Assembly: GCA_036337765.1 (NCBI GenBank)
Contig: JAYZDP010000181.1
Location: 1-9,721, forward strand
DNA from: JAYZDP01 sp036337765
Lineage (GTDB): Bacteria; Acidobacteriota; Thermoanaerobaculia; Multivoradales; Multivoraceae
Direction: 5' to 3'
DNA: 9,721 bases
The notes under the pieces are model-generated. The model saw nothing but the letters and a program-made list of their open reading frames with translations, had not been told where the DNA came from and did no database searches. Shown here piece after piece: positions 1-5,959 of this stretch; position 1 is the stretch's first letter; each line of letters opens with the position of its first letter. The translations under genes were made by a program, and so were the position numbers.

Positions 1-149
1 CGGCCGCTTTCGATCTCGTCAACGATCGCTGCAGATCGGCCCCAGAGCACGACCTCGCGGCCGCAGTTGCCCAGATGCACCGCCAGAGCCGTCCCCCAGG
101 AACCGGCCCCCAGAATTCCGAAGGGTCCACCTGGCTCCGAGCCCTTCAC
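1..149 (-). CDS. gpsA: NAD(P)H-dependent glycerol-3-phosphate dehydrogenase, N-terminal part (partial, runs off window)
   Basis: GpsA reduces dihydroxyacetone phosphate to sn-glycerol 3-phosphate in the cytoplasm, the backbone for phospholipids. Only about 49 codons are present. They begin VKGSEPGGPFGILGAGSWGT and continue with ALAVHLGNCGREVVLWGR. The GxGxxG-type Rossmann fingerprint (GAGSWGTALA, about residues 14-23) followed by a beta strand ending in LWGR is the family's highly conserved N-terminus. The start is GTG, overlapping the plsY stop by 4 nt (GTGA), with a purine-rich GGGGAG 5 nt upstream (155-160). Its position right after plsY fits function: GpsA makes the acceptor that PlsY acylates. 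The catalytic and substrate domains lie outside the window, so cofactor preference and intactness cannot be judged. Confidence 0.9.
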   Translation of the reverse strand, partial: MKGSEPGGPFGILGAGSWGTALAVHLGNCGREVVLWGRSAAIVDEIESG

Positions 150-781
150 TCTCTCTCCCCTTGGTCCTTGGATCCGCGCGAGCCGAGTCGGGACTCGTTG
201 CCCGCGACCAATCGAGCGATGTTCGCGTGGTGGCGAACGACGATCAGCAACGACACCAGTGCCGCAGGTACCAGCGCCCCCGGCTCCGGCTCTGTTGCGA
301 GAAACCAGATGGCAACCGGCAACGAGACCGCCGCGCAGATCGAGGCCAGCGATACGTAACGCGTCGCAGCTAGGACTCCTGCGAAGACCACCGCGCCGAT
401 CCCCAGGGCCGCCGGTGATAGCGCCCCCAGGGCGCCTGCCGCCGTCGCCACCCCCTTGCCACCGCGGAAGCGCAGCAGCAACGAGAATGCATGGCCGCAC
501 ACGGCCCCGAGGGCGGCCCAAGAGGGAGCCGTCGTCTGCGGCCAGATCGCTGCCGCGACTACGACCGGCAGCACTCCCTTGAGAGCATCCAGCCCCAGCG
601 CGGAGAGAGCCGCAGCCTTGCCCGCGGCGCGCAGCACGTTGGTCGCGCCCGGGTTGCCGCTGCCGACGCTACGAACATCGATCCCCTTCGTCCACAGAAC
701 GACCCAGTAGCTGAACGGCAGCGACCCGACCCCGTAGGCACCGATGACGGACACTACGATGGTTAGAGGCTCAATCGGCAC
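146..781 (-). CDS. plsY: Acyl-phosphate:glycerol-3-phosphate acyltransferase PlsY
   Basis: PlsY is an inner-membrane enzyme that transfers an acyl chain from acyl-phosphate to glycerol 3-phosphate, giving lysophosphatidic acid. The 211-residue product matches the usual length of about 200. Visible family motifs are GSLPFSYWV (19-27), the loop D35-x-R-x-x-GSGNPGATNVLR ending at residue 51, and GHAFSLLLRFRGGKGVA (96-112), which holds the phosphate-binding GGKG. Near the C-terminus is HHANIARLVAGNE. Several hydrophobic segments (about 5-28, 65-80, 88-104, 115-138 and 145-182) fit a polytopic protein. The reading frame stays open up to about 829, but the GTG at 781 is chosen because GGAGGG lies 5 nt upstream and the family starts close to this point. 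It overlaps the thpR stop by 11 nt, and its own stop overlaps gpsA by 4 nt. Confidence 0.95.
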   Translation of the reverse strand: MPIEPLTIVVSVIGAYGVGSLPFSYWVVLWTKGIDVRSVGSGNPGATNVLRAAGKAAALSALGLDALKGVLPVVVAAAIWPQTTAPSWAALGAVCGHAFSLLLRFRGGKGVATAAGALGALSPAALGIGAVVFAGVLAATRYVSLASICAAVSLPVAIWFLATEPEPGALVPAALVSLLIVVRHHANIARLVAGNESRLGSRGSKDQGERE

Positions 782-1340
782 CGGGTCCCTCCAGCGGGTA
801 GACCTCGACCACCGAATAGCGAGCACCATCGGGGTGCAGGCGGCTCTCGACCAGCAGTCCCCTCCTCACGCGCCAAGTCTGCTCCAGATCGGCCGTGGAT
901 GCCAGGAACTTCTCCACCGCCTCCCTGGGCCAGCGACGACGCGCACGTGCCACCGTCACGTGGGGGTGGAAGGTCCTGTGCTCGGGCCGTCGGCCGAGTG
1001 CCTTCGCGCAGGCCCTCTGAACCCCGCCTCGCACTGCCGCTAACTCGCCGCCACCCTCAACCGAGACATAGGCCAACCGGGCCGGGCGACACGGAGGGGA
1101 CGTCCCGCCGCTACCAAGAGTCAATCTATGCAGCTCGGCCCCTTCGAAGACCCGGTGCAGCGCCGAGTGGAGTGCGGGTACGCCGTCGGCGGCGACCTCG
1201 CCCAGGAAAGCTAAGGTGAGGTGAAGATTCTCACCGGGAATCCAGCGGGCTGGCGGCAGCTGAGCGGAGAGGCTGGCCAGCGCGTCGGCGATCGCTTCGC
1301 GAACCCGGTCTGGCAGCTCGAAGGCGACGAAGAGCCTCAA
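771..1340 (-). CDS. thpR: RNA 2',3'-cyclic phosphodiesterase (ThpR/LigT, 2H phosphoesterase family)
   Basis: ThpR enzymes open RNA 2',3'-cyclic phosphates to 2'-phosphates and, in vitro, can join some tRNA halves. The product has the two hallmark HxTx motifs of the 2H superfamily, HLTL (40-43) and HVTV (127-130), which supply the two catalytic histidines. Family context around them is RWIPGENLHLTLAFLGE, FHPHVTVARAR and a C-terminal LVESRLHPDGARYSVVEVYP. At 189 residues it is close to the E. coli protein (about 176). I choose the TTG at 1340, which gives MRLFVAFELP and a 4-nt overlap (TTGA) with the cinA stop. No strong Shine-Dalgarno is seen, so expression probably depends on coupling. A GTG at 1391 would add 17 residues but would overlap cinA by 55 nt. 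The cinA-thpR pairing is common in bacteria. Confidence 0.9.
   Translation of the reverse strand: MRLFVAFELPDRVREAIADALASLSAQLPPARWIPGENLHLTLAFLGEVAADGVPALHSALHRVFEGAELHRLTLGSGGTSPPCRPARLAYVSVEGGGELAAVRGGVQRACAKALGRRPEHRTFHPHVTVARARRRWPREAVEKFLASTADLEQTWRVRRGLLVESRLHPDGARYSVVEVYPLEGPGAD
787..792 (-). promoter_or_regulatory. Shine-Dalgarno site of plsY
   Basis: On the minus strand this reads GGAGGG, followed by a 5-nt spacer (ACCCG) and the GTG start at 781. It is one of the clearest ribosome binding sites in the window. It decides the plsY start against a 16-codon longer version, and it lies inside the 3' end of thpR. Confidence 0.75.
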
Positions 1341-2593
1341 TTCAACTGTGGCAACACGAGCAGGCGCCGGCGCAGCATGTCGAGTGCCCACTGGGCGGTC
1401 TGCGTTCGTACTCGGTCCCGTCCACCTGGGAACACCCGGACGCGGTGTGAGGTATCTCCGCTACTTGCCGCCACGGCGATATGAACTGTGCCGACCGGCT
1501 TGTCGTCCGATCCTCCTCCAGGCCCGGCGATCCCGGTCACGCCGATGCCCCAGTCGGTGCCGAAACGCTCGCAGATTCCCTCGGCCAGGGCGCGCGCGGT
1601 TGCTTCCGACACACCACCTTCCGACTGAACCGTGCCCTCCGCCACGCCGACATCGCGGATCTTCGAGACGTTCGAGTAGGCAACGGCGCCTCCGGCGAAG
1701 TAGGCGCTCGAGCCTGCCACTCGGGTCAGCCGCTCTGATATCAGCCCTCCAGTGCATGACTCGGCAGTTGAGACCGTGTGACCCGAGGTCTGCAGCAGCC
1801 CGCCCACCACCGTCTCCAGCCCATCCTCCTCGCGATCAGTGAAGGCGGCGTCTCCGGCGAGCTCCCGCAATCGTCGCTGCATCGCACTCAGGTGTTCGCT
1901 CCGCTCCGCAGCGGTGCCCGCCGCGCTCGCATAGAGATGAATCTCACCGGGTCTGGCCAGGATGGTGATCGACTCGCGCCCGAACTCCGGGTACGCCGGC
2001 GCGATCCGTTCTTCGACTCGAGACTCGGGCAGGCAGGCGACCTTGACGACGGCACGCTCGATACCCCGATCTTCCGAGCGCTCGGCGAGCCAGGGTTCCA
2101 CTATCGACTCCACGAGGTGGTCGAACTCGCCGGGAACTCCAGGCAGCAGACAGATCGTGCAGGACTCGCGCTCCAAGACGATACCTGGTGCCGAGCCGCG
2201 TTCGTTGGGCACCCATCGTGCGCCTTTGGGAACTTCTGCCTGCTTCTGATTCACCATAGGCATGCGTAGACCGTGGCGTGAGAAACGAGCGACGATCTGC
2301 TCCAAAATGGCGGGCTCCACCCGCATGGTGCAGCCGAAGGCCTCACACACGGCTTCTCGCGTCACGTCGTCGGCGGTAGGCCCGAGGCCGCCGCTCACGA
2401 CGACCAGATCGACCCGACCGGCGAGGCGCCGAAGCTCGTCGGCGATCAGGCCGACGTCATCGCCCACCACCACCTTGGTTTCGAGCTCGGCTCCATAGCG
2501 GTTCAGTACTCGCGTCAGGCGCACCGAATTGGTATCGAGCCGATCGAGCCCCAGCAGCTCCGACCCGACCGCGATCACCGCCACGCGGATCAT
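1337..2593 (-). CDS. cinA: CinA family protein, two domains (MoaB-like N-terminus plus nicotinamide-nucleotide amidohydrolase C-terminus)
   Basis: The 418-residue product has the full CinA architecture. The N-terminal COG1058/MoCF-like domain (about 1-170) carries VVVSGGLGPTADDVT (64-78), the MoaB/MogA-type loop. In characterised homologues this half has ADP-ribose pyrophosphatase activity. The C-terminal CinA/PncC domain (about 255-418) carries TAESCTGG (276-283) and GVTGIAGPGG (351-360), the signature of nicotinamide mononucleotide deamidase, which converts NMN to nicotinate mononucleotide for NAD recycling. A middle region (about 175-250) links them, as in full-length CinA. The ATG at 2593 overlaps the phosphorylase stop as ATGA, with GGGGTGGTGGG just upstream. 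The open frame extends further, but that part is an arginine-rich shadow of the upstream gene. The name comes from competence induction in Gram-positives, and nothing here shows a competence role. Confidence 0.95.
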   Translation of the reverse strand: MIRVAVIAVGSELLGLDRLDTNSVRLTRVLNRYGAELETKVVVGDDVGLIADELRRLAGRVDLVVVSGGLGPTADDVTREAVCEAFGCTMRVEPAILEQIVARFSRHGLRMPMVNQKQAEVPKGARWVPNERGSAPGIVLERESCTICLLPGVPGEFDHLVESIVEPWLAERSEDRGIERAVVKVACLPESRVEERIAPAYPEFGRESITILARPGEIHLYASAAGTAAERSEHLSAMQRRLRELAGDAAFTDREEDGLETVVGGLLQTSGHTVSTAESCTGGLISERLTRVAGSSAYFAGGAVAYSNVSKIRDVGVAEGTVQSEGGVSEATARALAEGICERFGTDWGIGVTGIAGPGGGSDDKPVGTVHIAVAASSGDTSHRVRVFPGGRDRVRTQTAQWALDMLRRRLLVLPQLN

Positions 2594-3891
2594 CCCACCA
2601 CCCCGTGGATCGCGGGGGGCACGGTCGCCTCGTCGGCAATCACGAAGTGTGAGCTGAGATCGGAGCCGTCGAATTCGCGGCCCTCGGGCAGATAGATACG
2701 GCCGAGCTCCTGACCGCGCTCGACACGATCCCCCAGGCGACACCGGTACCAGAGGCTCGTGCCACGCGCGATGTCGTCGTCGGCGTGACGTCGACCACCG
2801 CCGGCCTCCACCAGCGCCAGCCCGAGCTCGCGCGTGGCGACGGCGGCCAACACGCCGCCACTCGGAGCCTCGATCACCACCTCGTATGGGGCCAGTGGTA
2901 GATCGGGCTCCTCGAGCCATTGTCGGTCGACCCCTTGGGCCTCTGCCCACTCAAGCAGACAGCGACGCGCGCTGCCGTCCGTCAAGGCCGCGACGAGCTC
3001 GGAGCGCCCCGCCGTGCTGCCTCCCGCCTCGAGCGCGACCTCTGCGATTCCCAGGGCCACTTCGAGCAGGCGCTCGTCCCCCTTCCCCGTCGCCAGGCAG
3101 TCGAGCACCTCACGCACCTCACAGTTGTGACCTGCCCACGAGCCGAGGGGCTGGCTCATGTCGGTGATGACGGCTACGGCTCGTTGGCCGAGCTCGGCGG
3201 CGACTTCCACCAGCAGGGTCGCAAGCTCCCGCGCGCTGTCGGTGGATGGAAAGAAGGATCCGGAGCCGATCTTGACGTCGAAAACCAACACGTCGGCGCC
3301 CAGTGCGAGCTTCTTGGAAAGAATGCTCGACACCACGTAGGCAAGGCAGTCGACGGTCGCAGTGACGTCGCGTAGCGCGTAGATCCTTCGGTCCGCAGGG
3401 GCGATCGCTGCCGTCGGTACACCGATGGCGATGCCGCAGCTATCGAGGAGCTCAAGGCAGCGCGAACGATCCATCTCGAGCTGCAAACCAGGGAGACTCG
3501 CGAGCTTATCGGCCGTGCCTCCAGTATGGCCCAGACCCGGAGCCGTGAGCTTCGCCAGCTTGGCTCCGCACGCCGCCAACATCGGCGCGACCAACATCGA
3601 GATCTTGTCGCCGACTCCACCCGTCGAGTGCTTGTCGATGGTGCCGGGAACCGACTCACTGACGCGCCACTGCTCGCCCGAGAGCAGCATCTCCCGCGTC
3701 AGATCGCGTGTCTCCCGGGTGTCGAGGCCCTGTATGGCGCCGGCCATGAGAAAGGCACCGAGCTGCGAATCGTCCCAGGCTCCGCTGGCCGCTCCGGCGA
3801 TGACAGCCGCGATCTCGCCTTCATTCAGGCTCTCACCGGCTCTCTTGCGCCGAAGAATGTCGTAGGGCGAGGTGTTGGCGGGCTCAGACAT
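2590..3891 (-). CDS. deoA: Thymidine / pyrimidine-nucleoside phosphorylase family protein
   Basis: This family splits thymidine, deoxyuridine or uridine with phosphate, giving the free base and (deoxy)ribose 1-phosphate. The 433 residues match the family length. The N-terminal helical domain holds YDILRRKRAGESL and the MLLSGE motif (68-73). The phosphate site is DKHSTGGVGDK (86-96). The base-binding residues of E. coli thymidine phosphorylase (R171, S186, K190) correspond to R174, S189 and K193, with a constant offset of 3. The C-terminal PYNP domain is recognisable around RCRLGDRVERGQ (384-394). The usual SGRxLGHTGGT signature reads TAPGLGHTGGT (116-126), so the phosphate-contacting Ser is Thr and the Arg is Pro. 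Activity is likely but the exact substrate is uncertain, and the symbol is a family-level name. The ATG at 3891 has GGGGA 4-5 nt upstream. The gene is coupled to cinA by a 4-nt overlap and follows the TPR gene by 26 nt. Confidence 0.88.
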   Translation of the reverse strand: MSEPANTSPYDILRRKRAGESLNEGEIAAVIAGAASGAWDDSQLGAFLMAGAIQGLDTRETRDLTREMLLSGEQWRVSESVPGTIDKHSTGGVGDKISMLVAPMLAACGAKLAKLTAPGLGHTGGTADKLASLPGLQLEMDRSRCLELLDSCGIAIGVPTAAIAPADRRIYALRDVTATVDCLAYVVSSILSKKLALGADVLVFDVKIGSGSFFPSTDSARELATLLVEVAAELGQRAVAVITDMSQPLGSWAGHNCEVREVLDCLATGKGDERLLEVALGIAEVALEAGGSTAGRSELVAALTDGSARRCLLEWAEAQGVDRQWLEEPDLPLAPYEVVIEAPSGGVLAAVATRELGLALVEAGGGRRHADDDIARGTSLWYRCRLGDRVERGQELGRIYLPEGREFDGSDLSSHFVIADEATVPPAIHGVVG

Positions 3892-3917
3892 CGATTCCCC
3901 AAGCCCCCGACCTGGGC

Positions 3918-4646
3918 TCAGACCGCCAGATTGCGCTGCGCCTCCTGCACATATGGCGATCGCGGGAATTCGTTCACTAGCCGCTCCCAGGTCGCCTGGG
4001 CCTCCTCGTCCCGCCCTGCTTCGCCGAGCGACCGCCCAAGTTGGTAGAGCACCGCGTCGCGGGGCAGCGAGGCGTCCTCTTGTTCCAGATATCCCTCCAG
4101 GCGAGAGATGGCGCCATCGAGATTCCCGTCTCGCCGATCGAGCTGGATCAGGTTGATCACCACCGAAGCCGCAAGCGCATGCCCGGGGCTCTGGTCGAGA
4201 AACTCACCCCACAGCCGTCTCGCGCCGTCTGCGTCTCCGGCCTCCAGGGCGATCTCACCGAGATAGACCCGGGCGACGGCTCCCGCCCGCGTTCCACCGT
4301 TAGTGTCGACCAGGTCCTGGAACGCGCCCTGCGCAGCCGTGACGCGCTCGCCCTCGGTTGCGAACGTCGGAACGGTCTCATGATCCGGATCCGGCTCGAC
4401 AGGATCAATCGCCGCGGAGTAGGTCCGCAGCGCGACGGTCCGACTCTCCTGGGCGCGAGCCTCGCGCGCCTGCAGCAGAACCAGAACCACAGCCGTGACC
4501 AGGATTACCGCCACCAGACCCGCCCCGACAGCCATGAGGAGGCGTTGCTTCTCGCGCACGAAGACAAGGGCAGAGGCCAGAAAGTTCCTCACCTCGTCCT
4601 GGCGGATGTCCTGTTTGATCTCTTTGCGAGAGAGGTGAGTGCTCAT
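3918..4646 (-). CDS. Membrane-anchored tetratricopeptide-repeat protein (YfgM/TPR_21-like)
   Basis: The 242-residue protein begins with a charged segment (MSTHLSRKEIKQDIRQDEV), followed by a single strongly hydrophobic helix at about 37-59. The remainder is built of helix pairs typical of TPR-like proteins (about 103-113, 118-150, 155-187 and 196-235; for example LGEIALEAGDADGA and YQLGRSLGEAGRDEEA). Positive charges before the helix predict a short cytoplasmic N-terminus and a periplasmic TPR domain. This layout matches the YfgM-like family, whose E. coli member is an accessory of the SecYEG translocon and periplasmic chaperone network. That role is only an analogy here. The start ATG has GAGGAA at 4651-4656, an excellent ribosome binding site. 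It begins only 19 nt after the tRNA 3' end, so tRNA and mRNA may be co-transcribed and separated by processing. Confidence 0.8.
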   Translation of the reverse strand: MSTHLSRKEIKQDIRQDEVRNFLASALVFVREKQRLLMAVGAGLVAVILVTAVVLVLLQAREARAQESRTVALRTYSAAIDPVEPDPDHETVPTFATEGERVTAAQGAFQDLVDTNGGTRAGAVARVYLGEIALEAGDADGARRLWGEFLDQSPGHALAASVVINLIQLDRRDGNLDGAISRLEGYLEQEDASLPRDAVLYQLGRSLGEAGRDEEAQATWERLVNEFPRSPYVQEAQRNLAV

Positions 4647-4665
4647 AGCTTTCCTCGAGGTCGTC

Positions 4666-4742
4666 TGGTGCGGCTGGGAGGACTCGAACCCCCTACCTAC
4701 GGCTTAGGAAGCCGTCGCTCTATCCTGCTGAGCTACAGCCGC
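4666..4742 (-). tRNA. tRNA-Arg, anticodon CCT
   Basis: The minus strand folds into a full cloverleaf of 77 nt. The acceptor stem is GCGGCTG paired with CAGCCGC, and the D stem is GCTC/GAGC. The anticodon stem ACGGC/GCCGT encloses the loop TTCCTAA with anticodon CCT at 4706-4708. A 5-nt variable loop follows, and the T stem GGGGG/CCTCC (one G-T pair) carries loop TTCGAGT. Discriminator A and a genomically encoded CCA (4666-4668) complete the 3' end. CCT reads the arginine codon AGG, which is expected to be rare in a high-GC genome. tRNA genes are frequent integration targets, but no integrase or repeated 3' end is visible here. Confidence 0.96.
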
Positions 4743-4765
4743 AGCGTACCCTTCGCACGCGTCGG

Positions 4766-4771
4766 AGTATA
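4766..4771 (-). promoter_or_regulatory. Possible -10 element upstream of tRNA-Arg
   Basis: The only spacer of any size in the window (4743-4782, about 40 nt) lies between the apt stop and the tRNA. On the minus strand it contains TATACT, one base from the TATAAT consensus, 23 nt before the mature tRNA 5' end. No good -35 hexamer is found at 16-18 nt. If real, it would give a short tRNA leader and could also serve the TPR-deoA-cinA-thpR-plsY-gpsA run. No terminator-like hairpin separates apt from the tRNA, so read-through from apt is an equal possibility. Confidence 0.3.
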
Positions 4772-4782
4772 CGTACTAGGCA

Positions 4783-5298
4783 TCAGTAGCGGATCAGAGA
4801 CCTTACAGGGCGCGAACCGAGGCGGGAACGGCCGCCGAGAGCTTCGAGCTCGATGACGAAGCCCATGGCGACGACCTCGCCGCCGGCATCTTCGACGAGC
4901 TGTGCCGTGGCGACTGCGGTTCCACCGGTAGCGATCAGATCGTCGACGATGAGCACACGATCCCCGGCCTCGACCCCATCTTCGTGCATCTCGAGCGAGT
5001 CGTTGCCGTACTCGAGGTCGTAGGTCCGCTCCAGGGTCGCAGCCGGAAGCTTGCCGGGCTTTCGCACGGGCACGAAGCCCGCGTTCAGATTAGCGGCGAC
5101 GATCGGGGCGAAGATGAATCCGCGCGACTCCATCCCGACCACCTTGTCGACCTCCTCGCCGACGAACATCCAGCACAGGCGATCGACCGTCATTCGAAGG
5201 GCCAGAGGGTCCTTCATCAGGGTGGTGATGTCATAGAAGTTGATACCCGGCTTGGGAAAGTCGGGAACCTCTCGGACATGGGCCTTCAGGTCTTCCAT
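4783..5298 (-). CDS. apt: Adenine phosphoribosyltransferase
   Basis: Apt joins adenine to PRPP, giving AMP and pyrophosphate in the cytoplasm (purine salvage). The 171 residues match the usual 170-180. Family features in order are the N-terminal VREVPDFPKPGINFYDITTL (8-27), GMESRGFIFAP (55-65), the RKPGKLP loop (79-85) and YDLEYGNDSLEMH (93-105). The PRPP-binding signature VLIVDDLIATGGTA (115-128) and the terminal SLIRY complete the set. The start ATG is preceded by GAGGAG (5308-5313), which overlaps the pcm stop; the intergenic distance is 13 nt. Its placement after mtnP and pcm is meaningful: MtnP releases adenine from methylthioadenosine, and Apt returns it to the AMP pool. No transcription terminator is visible after the gene. 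Confidence 0.96.
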   Translation of the reverse strand: MEDLKAHVREVPDFPKPGINFYDITTLMKDPLALRMTVDRLCWMFVGEEVDKVVGMESRGFIFAPIVAANLNAGFVPVRKPGKLPAATLERTYDLEYGNDSLEMHEDGVEAGDRVLIVDDLIATGGTAVATAQLVEDAGGEVVAMGFVIELEALGGRSRLGSRPVRSLIRY

Positions 5299-5307
5299 GG
5301 TGTTGCT

Positions 5308-5313
5308 CTCCTC
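5308..5313 (-). promoter_or_regulatory. Shine-Dalgarno site of apt
   Basis: The minus strand reads GAGGAG, 9 nt before the apt ATG. It overlaps the TGA stop of pcm (5312-5314), so ribosomes ending pcm translation pass directly over the apt initiation site. Confidence 0.65.
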
Positions 5314-5959
5314 ATGAAGTCCAACTATTCCGGCCGATCAGGGGGACGAAGCCGACCTCCTCGCACTCGATCCGGCGGATCTTCTTCGCCCCGCGCCGGT
5401 ACTTGACCAGCTTCTGCTGCGTCCGACCACCCTCTGGCAGCACCAAAATGCCGCCCTCGGCAAGCTGGTCCAGGAGCGGCTTCGGAACCTTCGGTGCCCC
5501 GGCAGTCACCAGAATGCGGTCAAAGGGCGCCGCTTCCCCCCACCCGACCGTGCCGTCGAAGTGGCCGATCTTGACGTTGTCGATCTCCAACTCCTGGAGT
5601 CGCCCCACCGCTGCCTTGGCCAAATCGCCGATCCGTTCGAGGCTGAACACCCATCGCGCCAGGCGCGCCAACACCGCTGTCTGATAGCCGCTTCCTGTGC
5701 CGATCTCCAACACCCGATGGGTCGGCTCGACCGCCAACAGCTCCGACATTCGCGCCACCACCCACGGCTGGGTCAGCGTCTGTTCGTCTCCGATCGGCAG
5801 CGTGTAGTTGCCGTAGGCCTTCGACAAGAACTGGTCGCGCACGAACCGGTGCCGCGGGACCAAGCGCAGAGCGTCGAGGACACGCTCGTCGCAGATCCCG
5901 CGTTTGCGCAGATCGGAGATCATGCGCTCGCGGACGTAACCGAAGTCGTCCTTCGTCAC
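5312..5959 (-). CDS. pcm: Protein-L-isoaspartate O-methyltransferase
   Basis: Pcm uses S-adenosylmethionine to methylate L-isoaspartyl residues in damaged proteins, starting their repair to aspartate. The 215-residue product (E. coli: 208) shows the family hallmarks: ERMISDLRKRGICDERVLDAL near the N-terminus, VPRHRFV, then LPIGDEQTLTQPWVVARM, the conserved substrate-side segment. Methyltransferase motif I is VLEIGTGSGYQTAVLA, followed by an acidic post-I region (FSLERIGDLA), FDRILVTAGAPKVP and GGILVLPEGG. The frame is open up to 6064, but that would overlap mtnP by 109 nt. The GTG at 5959 overlaps the mtnP stop as GTGA and gives the normal family length; the upstream AAGA is a weak ribosome binding site. 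In many proteobacteria pcm pairs with surE, whereas here it sits between mtnP and apt. Confidence 0.95.
   Translation of the reverse strand: MTKDDFGYVRERMISDLRKRGICDERVLDALRLVPRHRFVRDQFLSKAYGNYTLPIGDEQTLTQPWVVARMSELLAVEPTHRVLEIGTGSGYQTAVLARLARWVFSLERIGDLAKAAVGRLQELEIDNVKIGHFDGTVGWGEAAPFDRILVTAGAPKVPKPLLDQLAEGGILVLPEGGRTQQKLVKYRRGAKKIRRIECEEVGFVPLIGRNSWTS

Noticed and set aside
67..582. Plus-strand open frame rich in Pro and Arg
   Set aside because: Antisense shadow of plsY and the gpsA start; low-complexity composition and no domain.
1341..1391. Longer thpR start at GTG 1391
   Set aside because: It adds 17 residues without similarity (Ala/Pro-rich) inside the end of cinA and has no Shine-Dalgarno. 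The TTG at 1340 fits better, although this choice is not certain.
2594..2950. 119-codon N-terminal extension of cinA
   Set aside because: Arginine- and glycine-rich with no family similarity; it lies wholly inside the phosphorylase gene. The ATG at 2593 with the ATGA overlap gives the normal CinA start MIRVAVIAVGSE.
4666..4742. tRNA-Arg as a possible integration site of a mobile element
   Set aside because: No integrase, no duplicated tRNA 3' end and no change in gene style on either side within the window.
4041..4856. Long plus-strand open frame (about 271 codons) running through the tRNA region
   Set aside because: It is antisense to the TPR gene, the tRNA and the apt end, matches no recognisable family, and is explained by high GC keeping shadow frames open.
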